Origin: Saccoglossus kowalevskii
Taxonomy: Eukaryota > Hemichordata > Enteropneusta > Harrimaniidae
DNA length: 26,680 bases
Reading direction: 5' to 3'
Assembly (NCBI RefSeq): GCF_000003605.2
Contig: NW_003132759.1
Span: 1-26,680 of the forward strand
The notes beneath the pieces are model-generated. The model made no database searches. It worked only from the letters and a program-made list of their open reading frames with translations, and was not told the DNA's origin. A program made the translations under genes and the position numbers. Within the stretch, counting starts at the first letter, position 1. Every line of letters starts with the position of its first letter. Of this stretch, positions 1 through 10,761 are shown piece by piece.

Positions 1-70
1 ATGGGTTATGAGTATATTAGGTAACACCCAGTCACATTGGTTATGAGCATACTAGGTAACACCCAGTGAC

Positions 71-105
71 ATGGGTTATGAGCATACTAGGTAACACCCA
101 GTCAC
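71..105 (+). repeat. Consensus 35-bp monomer (type example)
   Basis: This copy carries the commonest base at every position. It has 16 G/C of 35 and no CpG. Positions 2-8 (TGGGTTA) can pair with 22-30 (TAACACCCA) if two bases bulge, leaving a 13-nt loop, so each monomer has an imperfect dyad. The junction with the next copy makes CACATG, a CANNTG E-box-type hexamer. The variants that define other types are TATATTAG for CATACTAG, GAACAT for GAGCAT, GTTAGGAGCACAC, CATACCAGG, CACACAAGG, CATAGTAGG, ACTCGG, and the endings CCACTCAC, AACCAGTCAC, CAGAGAC, CAGTGAC and CAGTCGC. Confidence 0.95.
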
Positions 106-420
106 ATGGGTTATGAGTATATTAGTTAACACCCAGTCACATGGGTTATGAGCATACTAGGTAACACCCAGAGACATAGGTTATGAGCATACTAGGTAAC
201 ACCCAGTCACATGGGTTATGAGTATATTAGGTAACACCCAGTCACATTGGTTATGAGCATACTAGGTAACACCCAGTGACATGGGTTATGAGCATACTAG
301 GTAACACCCAGTCATATGGGTTATGAGTACACAAGGTAACACACAGTCGCATGGGTTATTAGCATACAAGGTAACACCCAGTCACATGGGTTATGAGCAT
401 ACTAGGTAACACCCACTAAC

Positions 421-1142
421 ATGGGTTATGAGCATAGTAGGTAACACCCACTCACAAGGGTTATGAACATACTAGGTAACAACCAGTCACAAGGGTTAGG
501 AGCACACTAGGTAACACGCAGTCACATGGGTTATGAGCACACAAGATAACAACCAGTCACATGGGTTAGGAGCACACTAGGTAACACCCACTAACATGGG
601 TTATGAGCATAGTAGGTAACACCCACTCACATGGGTTGTGAACATACTAGGTAACAACCAGTCACATGGGTTAGGAGCACACTAGGTAACACCCAGTCAC
701 ATAGGTTATGAGCATACCAGGTAACACCCAGTCACATGGGTTATGAGCACACAAGTTAACACCCACTCACATGGGTTATGAGCATACTAGGTAACACCCA
801 CATGGGTTATGAACATACTAGGTAACAACCAGTCACATGGGTTAGGAGCACACTTAGGTAACACCCAGTCACATGGGTTAGGAGCACACTAGGTAACACC
901 CAGTCACATGGGTTATGAGCATACCAGGTAACACCCAGTCACATGGGTTATGAGCACACAAGGTAACACCCACTCACATGGGTTATGAGCATACTAGGTA
1001 ACACCCACATGGGTTATGAGCATACTAGGTAACACCCACATGGGTTATGAACATACTAGGTAACAACCAGTCACATGGGTTAGGAGCACACTAGGTAACA
1101 CCCAGTCACATGGGTTATGAGCATACCAGGTAACACCCAGCC
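421..1142 (+). repeat. Expanded central domain of block 1
   Basis: The set CATAGTAGG, GAACAT, GTTAGGAGCACAC, CATACCAGG, CACACAAG and 31-mer is reiterated here with irregular order. It includes two consecutive 31-mers (978-1039), two consecutive GTTAGGAG monomers near 835-905, and two monomers starting AAGGG (456, 491) instead of ATGGG. The equivalent interval of block 2 is 413 bp shorter. Two or more rounds of unequal exchange are the likely cause. Confidence 0.8.
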
Positions 1143-1898
1143 ACATGGGTTATGATCACACAAGGTAACACCCAGTCACATGGGTTATGAGCATACTCGG
1201 TAACACCCACTCACATGGGTTATGAGCATAGTAGGTAACACCCACTCACATGGGTTATGAACATACTAGGTAACAACCAGTTACATGGGTTAGGAGCACA
1301 CTAGGTAACACCCAGTCACATGGGTTATGAGCATACCAGGTAACACCCAGTCACATGGGTTATGAGCACACAAGGTAACACCCAGTCTCATGGGTTATGA
1401 GCATACTAGGTAACACCCAGTCACATGGGTTATGAGCATACTAGGTAACAACCAGTCACATGGGTTAGGAGCACACTAGGTAACACGCAGTCACATGGGT
1501 TATGAGCACACAAGATAACAACCAGTCACATGGGTTAGGAGCACACTAGGTAACACCCAGTTGCATGGTTATGAGCATACGAGGTTAACACCCAGTCGCA
1601 TTGGTTATGAGCATACTAGGTAACACCCACTCGCATAGGTTATGAACATACTAGGTAACAACCAGTCACATGGGTTAGGAGCACACTAGGTAACATACAG
1701 TCACATGGGTTATGAGCATACTAAGTAACAACCAGTTACATAGTAACACCAAGTCGCATGGGTTATGAGCATACTAGGTAATACCCAGTCACATGGGTTA
1801 TGAGCACACAAGGTAACACGCCAGTTGCATGGGTTATGAGCATACTCGGTAACACCCACTCACATTGGTTATGATCATACTATGTAACACCTAGTCAC

Positions 1899-2318
1899 AT
1901 GGGTTATGAGTATATTAGGTAACACCCAGTCACATGGGTTATGAGCATACTAGGTAACACCCAGAGACATAGGTTATGAGCATACTAGGTAACACCCAGT
2001 CACATGGGTTATGAGTATATTAGGTAACACCCAGTCACATTGGTTATGAGCATACTAGGTAACACCCAGTGACATGGGTTATGAGCATACTAGGTAACAC
2101 CCAGTCACATGGGTTATGAGTATATTAGTTAACACCCAGTCACATGGGTTATGAGCATACTAGGTAACACCCAGAGACATTGGTTATGAGCATACTAGGT
2201 AACACCCAGTCACATGGGTTATGAGTATATTAGGTAACACCCAGTCACATTGGTTATGAGCATACTAGGTAACACCCAGTGACATGGGTTATGAGCATAC
2301 TAGGTAACACCCAGTCAT
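1899..2318 (+). repeat. 105-bp trimer sub-domain (type example, 4 trimers)
   Basis: Twelve 35-mers form four 105-bp trimers. Each trimer begins with the TATATTAG monomer. Trimers alternate between two kinds: one with a CAGAGAC-ending monomer then an ATAGG-starting one, the other with an ATTGG-starting, CAGTGAC-ending monomer then a near-consensus one. The third trimer has TAGTTAAC instead of TAGGTAAC. The same domain opens the other HOR copies: 1-315, 4289-4603, 6854-7168, 10272-10691, 10762-11181, 12946-13365, 17085-17504, 18187-18501 and 24625-24939. It is truncated at 20912-21051, and short forms occur at 15931-16035 and 19652-19861. Copies differ by whole trimers (3 or 4). Confidence 0.9.
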
Positions 2319-2598
2319 ATGGGTTATGAGCACACAAGGTAACACACAGTCGCATGGGTTATTAGCATACAAGGTAACACCCAGTCACATGGGTTATGAG
2401 CATACTAGGTAACACCCACTAACATGGGTTATGAGCATAGTAGGTAACACCCACTCACATGGGTTATGAACATACTAGGTAACAACCAGTCACATGGGTT
2501 AGGAGCACACTAGGTAACACCCAGTCACATGGGTTATGAGCATACCAGGTAACACCCAGTCACATGGGTTATGAGCACACAAGGTAACACCCACTCAC

Positions 2599-2629
2599 AT
2601 GGGTTATGAGCATACTAGGTAACACCCAC
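2599..2629 (+). repeat. 31-bp short monomer (type example)
   Basis: A monomer missing four bases at its CACCCACTCAC end, so AACACCCAC runs directly into ATGGG. Copies are 771-801, 978-1008, 1009-1039, 2599-2629, 3715-3745, 4884-4914, 7379-7409, 9317-9347, 9698-9728, 11462-11492, 13646-13676, 14762-14792, 18782-18812, 22100-22130, 22516-22546, 23457-23487, 24940-24970 and 25461-25491. Those at 22100 and 24940 read AACACTCAC, a different four-base loss from the same CAC-rich stretch. Most are followed by a GAACAT monomer. They act as phase markers among HOR copies. Confidence 0.88.
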
Positions 2630-4130
2630 ATGGGTTATGAACATACTAGGTAACAACCAGTCACATGGGTTAGGAGCACACTAGGTAACACCCAGTCACA
2701 TGGGTTATGAGCATACCAGGTAACACCCAGTCACATGGGTTATGATCACACAAGGTAACACCCAGTCACATGGGTTATGAGCATACTCGGTAACACCCAC
2801 TCACATGGGTTATGAGCATAGTAGGTAACACCCACTCACATGGGTTATGAACATACTAGGTAACAACCAGTTACATGGGTTAGGAGCACACTAGGTAACA
2901 CCCAGTCACATGGGTTATGAGCATACCAGGTAACACCCAGTCACATGGGTTATGAGCACACAAGGTAACACCCAGTCTCATGGGTTATGAGCATACTAGG
3001 TAACACCCAGTCACATGGGTTATGAGCATACTAGGTAACAACCAGTCACATGGGTTAGGAGCACACTAGGTAACACGCAGTCACATGGGTTATGAGCACA
3101 CAAGATAACAACCAGTCACACGGGTTAGGAGCACACTAGGTAACACCCAGTTGCATGGTTATGAGCATACAAGGTTAACACCCAGTCGCATTGGTTATGA
3201 GCATACTAGGTAACACCCACTCGCATAGGTTATGAACATACTAGGTAACAACCAGTCACATGGGTTAGGAGCACACTAGGTAACACCCAGTCACATGGGT
3301 TATGAGCACATAAGGTAACACCCACTCACATGGGTTATGAGCATACTAGGTAACACCCACTCACATGGGTTATGAACATACTAGGTAACAACCAGTCACA
3401 TGGGTTAGGAGCACACAAGGTAACACACAGTCGCATGGGTTATGAGCATATGGGGTAACACCCAGTCGCATTGGTTATGAGCATACTAGGTAATACCCAG
3501 TCACATGGGTTATGAGCACACAAGGTAACACGCTGTTGCATGGGTTATGAGCATACTAGGTAACACCCACTCACATGGGTTATGAACATACTAGGTAACA
3601 ACCAGTCACATGGGTTAGGAGCACACTAGGTAACACCCAGTCACATGGGTTATGAGCATACCAGGTAACACCCAGTCACATGGGTTGTGAGCATACTCGG
3701 TAACACCCACCCACATGGGTTATGAGCATAGTAGTTAACACCCACATGGGTTATGAACATACTAGGTAACAACCAGTCACATGGGTTAGGAGCACACTAG
3801 GTAACACCCAGTCACATGGGTTATGAGCATACCAGGTAACACCCAGTCACATGGATTGTGATCACACAAGGTTACACCCAGTCACATGGGTTATGAGCAT
3901 ACTAGGTAACACCGACTCACATGGGTTATGAGCATAGTAGATAACACCCACTCACATGGGTTATGAACATACTAGGTAACACCCACTCACATGGGTTATG
4001 AACATACTAGGTAAAACCCACTCGCATGGGTTATGAACATACTAGGTAACAACCAGTCACATGGGTTAGGAGCACACTAGGTAACATACAGTCACATGGG
4101 TTATGAGCATACTAAGTAACAACCAGTCAC

Positions 4131-4288
4131 ATAGTAACACCCAGTCGCATGGGTTATGAGCATACTAGGTAATACCCAGTCACATGGGTTATGAGCACAC
4201 AAGGTAACACGCAGTTGCATGGGTTATGAGCATACTCGGTAACACCCACTCTCATTGGTTATGATCATACTAGGTAACACCTAGTCAC
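4131..4288 (+). repeat. 158-bp HOR terminal module (type example)
   Basis: One 18-bp truncated monomer and four 35-mers with fixed marks: GGTAATACCC, CACAAGG then CGCAGTTGC, ACTCGG, and ATTGGTTATGATCAT ending CTAGTCAC. The next monomer is always the TATATTAG trimer leader. Copies are 1740-1898 (one extra base), 4131-4288, 6696-6853, 10114-10271, 12788-12945, 16927-17084, 18029-18186, 20754-20911 and 24467-24624. Eight of nine are exactly 158 bp, which makes this the most length-stable landmark of the HOR and a natural place to set its phase. Confidence 0.9.
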
Positions 4289-6853
4289 ATGGGTTATGAG
4301 TATATTAGGTAACACCCAGTCACATGGGTTATGAGCATACTAGGTAACACCCAGAGACATAGGTTATGAGCATACTAGGTAACACCCAGTCACATGGGTT
4401 ATGAGTATATTAGTTAACACCCAGTCACATGGGTTATGAGCATACTAGGTAACACCCAGAGACATAGGTTATGAGCATACTAGGTAACACCCAGTCACAT
4501 GGGTTATGAGTATATTAGGTAACACCCAGTCACATTGGTTATGAGCATACTAGGTAACACCCAGTGACATGGGTTATGAGCATACTAGGTAACACCCAGT
4601 CATATGGGTTATGAGTACACAAGGTAACACACAGTCGCATGGGTTATTAGCATACAAGGTAACACCCAGTCACATGGGTTATGAGATTACTAGGTAACAC
4701 CCACTAACATGGGTTATGAGCATAGTAGGTAACACCCACTCACATGGGTTATGAACATACTAGGTAACAACCAGTCACATGGGTTAGGAGCACACTAGGT
4801 AACACCCAGTCACATGGGTTATGAGCATACCAGGTAACACCCAGTCACATGGGTTATGAGCACACAAGGTAACACCCACTCACATGGGTTATGAGCATAC
4901 TAGGTAACACCCACATGGGTTATGAACATACTAGGTAACAACCAGTCACATGGGTTAGGAGCACACTAGGTAACACCCAGTCACATGGGTTATGAGCATA
5001 CCAGGTAACACCCAGTCACATGGGTTATGATCACACAAGGTAACACCCAGTCACATGGGTTATGAGCATACTCGGTAACACCCACTCACATGGGTTATGA
5101 GCATAGTAGGTAACACCCACTCACATGGGTTATGGACATACTAGTAACAACCAGTTACATGGGTTAGAGCACACTAGTAACACCCAGTCACATGGGTTAT
5201 GAGCATACCAGGTAACACCCAGTCACATGGGTTATGAGCACACAAGGTAACACCCAGTCTCATGGGTTATGATCATACTAGGTAACACCCAGTCACAAGG
5301 GTTATGAGCATATTAGGTAACAACCAGTCACATGGGTTAGGAGCACACTAGGTAACACACAGTCACATGGGTTATGAGCACACAAGAAAACAACCAGTCA
5401 CATGGGTTAGGAGCACACTAGGTAACACCCAGTTGCATGGTTATGAGCATACGAGGTTAACACCCAGTCGCATTGGTTATGAGCATACTAGGTAACACCC
5501 ACTCGCATAGGTTATGAACATACTAGGTAACAACCAGTCACATGGGTTAGGAGCACACTAGGTAACACCCAGTCACATGGGTTATGAGCACATAAGGTAA
5601 CACCCACTCACATGGGTTATGAGCATACTAGGTAACACCCACTCACATGGGTTATGAACATACTAGGTAACAACCAGTCACATGGGTTAGGAGCACACTA
5701 GGTAACACCCAGTCACATGGGTTAGGAGCACACTAGGTAACACCCAGTCACATGGGTTATGAGCATACGAGGTAACACCCAGTCGCATTGGTTATGAGCA
5801 TACTAGGTAACACCCACTCACATGGGTTATGAGCATACTAGGTAACAACCAGTCACATGGGTTAGGAGAATACTAGGTAACACCCAGTCACATGGGTTAT
5901 GAACATACTAGGTAACAACCAGTCACATGGGTTAGGAGCATAATAGGTAACACCCACTCACATGGGTTATGAGCATAGTAGGTAACACACAGTCACATGG
6001 GTTATGAGCATACTAGGTAACAACCAGTCACATGGGTTAGGAGCACGCTAGGTAACATACAATCACATGGGTTATGAGCATACTAGGTAGCACCCAGTCA
6101 CATGGGTTATGAGCGCACAAGTTAACACCCACTCACATGGTTTATGAGCATACTAGGTAACACCCACTCACATGGGTTATGAGCATACTAGGTAACACCC
6201 ACTCACATGGGTTATGAACATACTAGGTAACACCCACTCACATGGGTTATGAACATACTAGGTAACACCCAGTCACATGGGTTATGAGCATACTAGGTAG
6301 CACCCAGTCACATGGGTTATGAGCACACAAGGTAACTCGCAGTCAAATGGGCTATGAACATACTATGTAACAACCAGTCACATGAGTTAGGAGCACACTG
6401 GGTAACATACAGTCACATGGGTTATGAGCATACTAGGTACACACAGTCGCATGGGTTATGAGCATACAATTTAACACCCACTCACATGGGTTATGATCAT
6501 ACTAGGTAACACCCACTTACATGGGTTATGAGCATACTAGGTAACACCCACTCACATGGGTTATGAACATACTAGGTAAAACCCACTCACATGGGTTATG
6601 AACTTACTAGGTAACAACCAGTCACATTGGTTAGGAGCACACTAGGTAACATACAGTCACATGGGTTATGAGCATACTAAGTAACAACCAGTCACATAGT
6701 AACACCCAGTCGCATGGGTTATGAGCATACTAGGTAATACCCAGTCACATGGGTTATGAGCACACAAGGTAACACGCAGTTGCATGGGTTATGAGCATAC
6801 TCGGTAACACCCACTCACATTGGTTATGATCATACTAGGTAACACCTATTCAC
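4289..6853 (+). repeat. HOR block 3 (2565 bp)
   Basis: Up to about 5690 this follows block 2 at offset 2285, after losing one 105-bp trimer (the offset falls from 2390 to 2285). It shares GAGTACACAAGG with block 1 (325 and 4613), so it also carries block 1 lineage marks. From about 5690 it switches to a different series that includes GTAGCACCC, TCAAATGGGC, CTATGTAAC and CATACAATTTAAC. It returns to the terminal module at 6696-6853, whose last monomer ends CTATTCAC rather than CTAGTCAC. The length fits 72 x 35 + 31 + 18 - 4. Three of the missing bases lie at 5141-5178. Confidence 0.87.
5131..5180. other. Small cluster of one-base losses
   Basis: Three G losses (CTAGTAAC near 5141, TTAGAGC near 5164, CTAGTAAC near 5173) and a substitution (TATGGACAT) lie within about 50 bp. 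The block 2 counterpart (about 2846-2895) is intact. All losses are in GG pairs, as in the larger cluster near 25.7-26.0 kb, so the same technical cause is suspected. Isolated cases of the same kind are near 16842, 19108, 19248, 21139 and 21251. Confidence 0.65.
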
Positions 6854-9800
6854 ATGGGTTATGAGTATATTAGGTAACACCCAGTCATATTGATTATGAG
6901 CATACTTGGTAACACCCAGTGACATGGGTTATGAGCATACTAGGTAACACCCAGTCACATGGGTTATGAGTATATTAGGTAACACCCAGTCACATGGGTT
7001 ATGAGCATACTAGGTAACACCCAGAGACATAGGTTATGAGCATACTAGGTAACACCCAGTCACATGGGTTATGAGTATATTAGGTAACACCCAGTCACAT
7101 TGGTTATGAGCATACTAGGTAACACCCAGTGACATGGGTTATGAGCATACTAGGTAACACCCAGTCACACGGGTTATGAGCACACAAGGTAACACACAGT
7201 CGCATGGGTTATTAGCATACAAGGTAACACCCAGTCACATGGGTTATGAGCATACTAGGTAACACCCACTCACATGGGTTATGAGCATAGTAGGTAACAC
7301 CCACTCACATGGGTTATGAGCATACCAGGTAACACCCAGTCACATGGGTTATGAGCATACTCGGTAACACCCACTCACATGGGTTATGAGCATAATAGGT
7401 AACACCCACATGGGTTATGAACATACTAGGTAACAACCAGTCACATGGGTTAGGAGCACACTAGGTAACACCCATTCACATGGGTTATGAGCATACCAGG
7501 TAACACCCAGTCACATGGGTTATGAGCATACTAGGTAACACCGACTCACATGGGTTATGAGCATAGTAGATAACACCCACTCACATGGGTTATGAACATA
7601 CTAGGTAACATCCAGTCACATGGGTTAGGAGCACATTAGGTAACACCCAGTCACATGGGTTATGAGCATACCAGGTAACACCCAGTCACATGGGTTATGA
7701 TCACACAAGGTAATACCCAGTCACATGGGTTATGAGCATACTAGGTAACAACCACTCACATGGGTTATGAGCATAGTAGGTAACACCCACTCACATGGGT
7801 TATGAACATACTAGGTAACAACCAGTTACATGGGTTAGGAGCACACTAGGTAACACCCAGTCACATGGGTTATGAGCACACACGGTAACACCCAGTCACA
7901 TGGGTTATGAGCATACTAAGTAACACCCAGTCACATGGGTTATGAGCATACTAGGTAACACCCACTCACGTGGGGTATGAGCATAGTAGGTAACACCCAC
8001 TCACATGGGTTATGAACATACTAGGTAACAACCAGTTACATGGGTTAGGAGCACACTAGGTAACACCCAGTCACATGGGTTATAAGCATACTAGGTAACA
8101 CCCACTCACATGGGTTATGAGCATAGTAGGTAACACCCACTCACATGGGTTATGAACATACTAGGTAACAACCAGTTACATGGGCTAGGAGCACACTAGG
8201 TAACACCCAGTCACATGGGTTAGTAGCACACTAGGTAACACCCAGTCACATGGGTTATGAGCATACGAGGTAACTCCCAGTCGCATTGGTTATGAGCATA
8301 CTAGGTAACACCCACTCACATGGGTTATGAGCATACTAGGTAACAACCAGTCGCATGGGTTAGGAGCATACTAGGTAACACCCAGTCACATGGGCTATGA
8401 ACATACTAGGTAACAACCAGTCACATGGGTTAGGAGCATAGTAGGTAACACCCACTCACATGGGTTATGAGCATAGTAGGTAACACACAGTCACATGGGT
8501 TATGAGCATACTAGGTAACAACCAGTCACATGGGTTAGGAACACGCTAGGTAACATACAATCACATGGGTTATGAGCATACTAGGTAGCACCCAGTCACA
8601 TGGGTTATGAGCACACAAGTTAACACCCACTCACATGGTTTATGAGCATACTAGGTAACACCCTCTCACATGGGTTATGAGCATACTAGGTAACACCCAC
8701 TCACATGGGTTATGAACATACTAGGTAACACCCACTCACATGGGTTATGAACATACTAGGTAACACCCTGTCACATGGGTTATGAGCATACTAGGCAGCA
8801 CCCAGTCACATGGGTTATGAGCACACAAGGTAACACGCAGTCAAATGGGCTATGAACATACTATGTAACAACCAGTCACATGGGTTAGGAGCACACTGGG
8901 TAACATACAGTCACATGGGTTATGAGCATACTAGGTACACACAGTCGCATGGGTTATGAGCATACAATTTAACACCCACTCACATGGGTTATGATCATAC
9001 TAGGTAACACCCACTTACATGGGTTATGAGCATACTAGGTAACATACAGTCACATGGGTTATGAGCATACTAAGTAACAACCAGTCACATAGTAACACCC
9101 AGTCGCATGGGTTATGAGCATACTAGGTAATACCCAGTCGCATGGGTTATTAGCATACAAGGTAACACCCAGTCACATGGGTTATGAGCATACTAGGTAA
9201 CACCCACTCACATGGGTTATGAGCATAGTAGGTAACACCCACTCACATGGGTTATGAGCATACCAGGTAACACCCAGTCACATGGGTTATGAGCATACTC
9301 GGTAACACCCACTCACATGGGTTATGAGCATAATAGGTAACACCCACATGGGTTATGAACATACTAGGTAACAACCAGTCACATGGGTTAGGAGCACACT
9401 AGGTAACACCCATTCACATGGGTTATGAGCATACCAGGTAACACCCAGTCGCATGGGTTATGAGCATACTAGGTAATACCCAGTCACATGGGTTATGAGC
9501 ACACAAGGTAACACGCTGTTGCATGGGTTATGAGCATACTAGGTAACACCCACTCACATGGGTTATGAACATACTAGGTAACAACCAGTCACATGGGTTA
9601 GGAGCACACTAGGTAACACCCAGTCACATGGGTTATGAGCATACCAGGTAACACCCAGTCACATGGGTTGTGAGCATACTCGGTAACACCCACCCACATG
9701 GGTTATGAGCATAGTAGTTAACACCCACATGGGTTATGAACATACTAGGTAACAACCAGTCACATGGGTTAGGAGCACACTAGGTAACACCCAGTCACAT

Positions 9801-10271
9801 GTGTTATGAGCATACCAGGTAACACCCAGTCACATGGATTGTGATCACACAAGGTTACACCCAGTCACATGGGTTATGAGCATACTAGGTAACACCGACT
9901 CACATGGGTTATGAGCATAGTAGATAACACCCACTCACATGGGTTATGAACATACTAGGTAACACCCACTCACATGGGTTATGAACATACTAGGTAAAAC
10001 CCACTCACATGGGTTATGAACATACTAGGTAACAACCAGTCACATGGGTTAGGAGCACACTAGGTAACATACAGTCACATGGGTTATGAGCATACTAAGT
10101 AACAACCAGTCACATAGTAACACCCAGTCGCATGGGTTATGAGCATACTAGGTAATACCCAGTCACATGGGTTATGAGCACACAAGGTAACACGCAGTTG
10201 CATGGGTTATGAGCATACTCGGTAACACCCACTCTCATTGGTTATGATCATACTAGGTAACACCTAGTCAC
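6854..10271 (+). repeat. HOR block 4, mosaic of at least five sources (3418 bp)
   Basis: Three trimers (6854-7168, second monomer reading TATTGATTATG) are followed by segments matched elsewhere: 7169-7300 with 18502-18640 (offset 11333), about 7500-7860 with about 25580-25930, about 8178-9028 with 5680-6530 (offset 2498), 8455-9138 with 23833-24516 (offset 15378), 9138-9449 with 7200-7511 (offset 1938), and 9449-10271 with 3466-4288 (offset 5983). It therefore contains two copies of its own 7200-7511 interval and two 18-mers (9089-9106, 10114-10131). All joins keep monomer register. The length fits 94 x 35 + 3 x 31 + 2 x 18 - 1. Confidence 0.85.
7771..8210 (+). repeat. Local expansion of a 3-4 monomer set
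   Basis: The run CATAGTAGG monomer, GAACAT monomer ending AACCAGTTAC, then GTTAGGAGCACAC (or GCTAGG) monomer appears three times. Its AACCAGTTAC marks are at about 7821, 8031 and 8171, that is 210 and 140 bp apart (six and four monomers). Other HOR copies have this set once in the equivalent place. Small unequal exchanges inside block 4 explain it best. One unit has CACGTGGGGTATG near 7967, a private variant. Confidence 0.75.
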
Positions 10272-10761
10272 ATGGGTTATGAGTATATTAGGTAACACCC
10301 AGTCACATGGGTTATGAGCATACTAGGTAACACCCAGAGACATAGGTTATGAGCATACTAGGTAACACCCAGTCACATGGGTTATGAGTATATTAGGTAA
10401 CACCCAGTCACATTGGTTATGAGCATACTAGGTAACACCCAGTGACATGGGTTATGAGCATACTAGGTAACACCCAGTCACATGGGTTATGAGTATATTA
10501 GGTAACACCCAGTCACATGGGTTATGAGCATACTAGGTAACACCCAGAGACATAGGTTATGAGCATACTAGGTAACACCCAGTCACATGGGTTATGAGTA
10601 TATTAGGTAACACCCAGTCACATTGGTTATGAGCATACTAGGTAACACCCAGTGACATGGGTTATGAGCATACTAGGTAACACGCAGTTGCATGGGTTAT
10701 GAGCATACTCGGTAACACCCACTCACATTGGTTATGATCATACTATGTAACACCTAGTCAC
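10272..10761 (+). repeat. HOR block 5, mini copy of 490 bp
   Basis: Exactly 14 monomers. Eleven belong to the trimer domain; the twelfth (10657-10691) starts as the expected trimer member but ends CGCAGTTGC. That is the ending of a terminal-module monomer. The ACTCGG monomer and the ATTGGTTATGATCAT monomer of the terminal module follow. The whole central series and the 18-mer are missing, so the trimer domain is joined straight to the last part of the terminal module inside one monomer. The last monomer has CTATGTAAC as at 1880, linking this junction to the block 1/2 lineage rather than to its left neighbour. Confidence 0.87.

Larger units (their letters stand above)
1..1898 (+). repeat. HOR block 1 (expanded centre, large deletion)
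   Basis: Nine trimer-domain monomers (1-315) lead into the type series seen in block 2, but with two changes. Between the CACTAAC-ending monomer (386) and the GATCACACAAGG monomer (about 1143), block 1 has 23 monomers where block 2 has 11. The extra 12 are ten 35-mers and two 31-mers, plus a one-base insertion near 854 (CTTAGG), which accounts exactly for the 413-bp offset change (2003 to 1590). Then near 1690 it skips about 801 bp present in block 2 and joins directly to the ACATACAG monomer before the terminal module (1740-1898). The terminal module has one extra C near 1820. Total length fits 51 x 35 + 3 x 31 + 18 + 2. Confidence 0.85.
1899..4288 (+). repeat. HOR block 2, most complete reference copy (2390 bp)
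   Basis: The length is exactly 66 full monomers, two 31-mers (2599-2629, 3715-3745) and one 18-mer (4131-4148). In order it has four trimers (1899-2318), a central series rich in the pair GAACAT...AACC then GTTAGGAGCACAC, and the 158-bp terminal module (4131-4288). Landmarks useful for aligning copies are GATCACACAAGG at 2744, CAGTCTCATGG near 2974, CATATGGGG near 3447, CGCTGTTGC at 3531 and GATTGTGATC at 3854. Large parts recur at offset +2390/2285 (block 3), +8863 (block 6) and +11047 (block 7), with few mismatches. Confidence 0.9.

Noticed and set aside
491-525. GGGTTAGG in the GTTAGGAGCACAC monomers as telomere-type sequence
   Set aside because: It is an eight-base chance match inside a 35-bp monomer. 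No two TTAGGG units occur in a row.
9089-9106. 18-mer as an insertion or transposon footprint
   Set aside because: It is a deleted monomer with unchanged flanks. There are no inverted ends, no target-site duplication and no inserted sequence.
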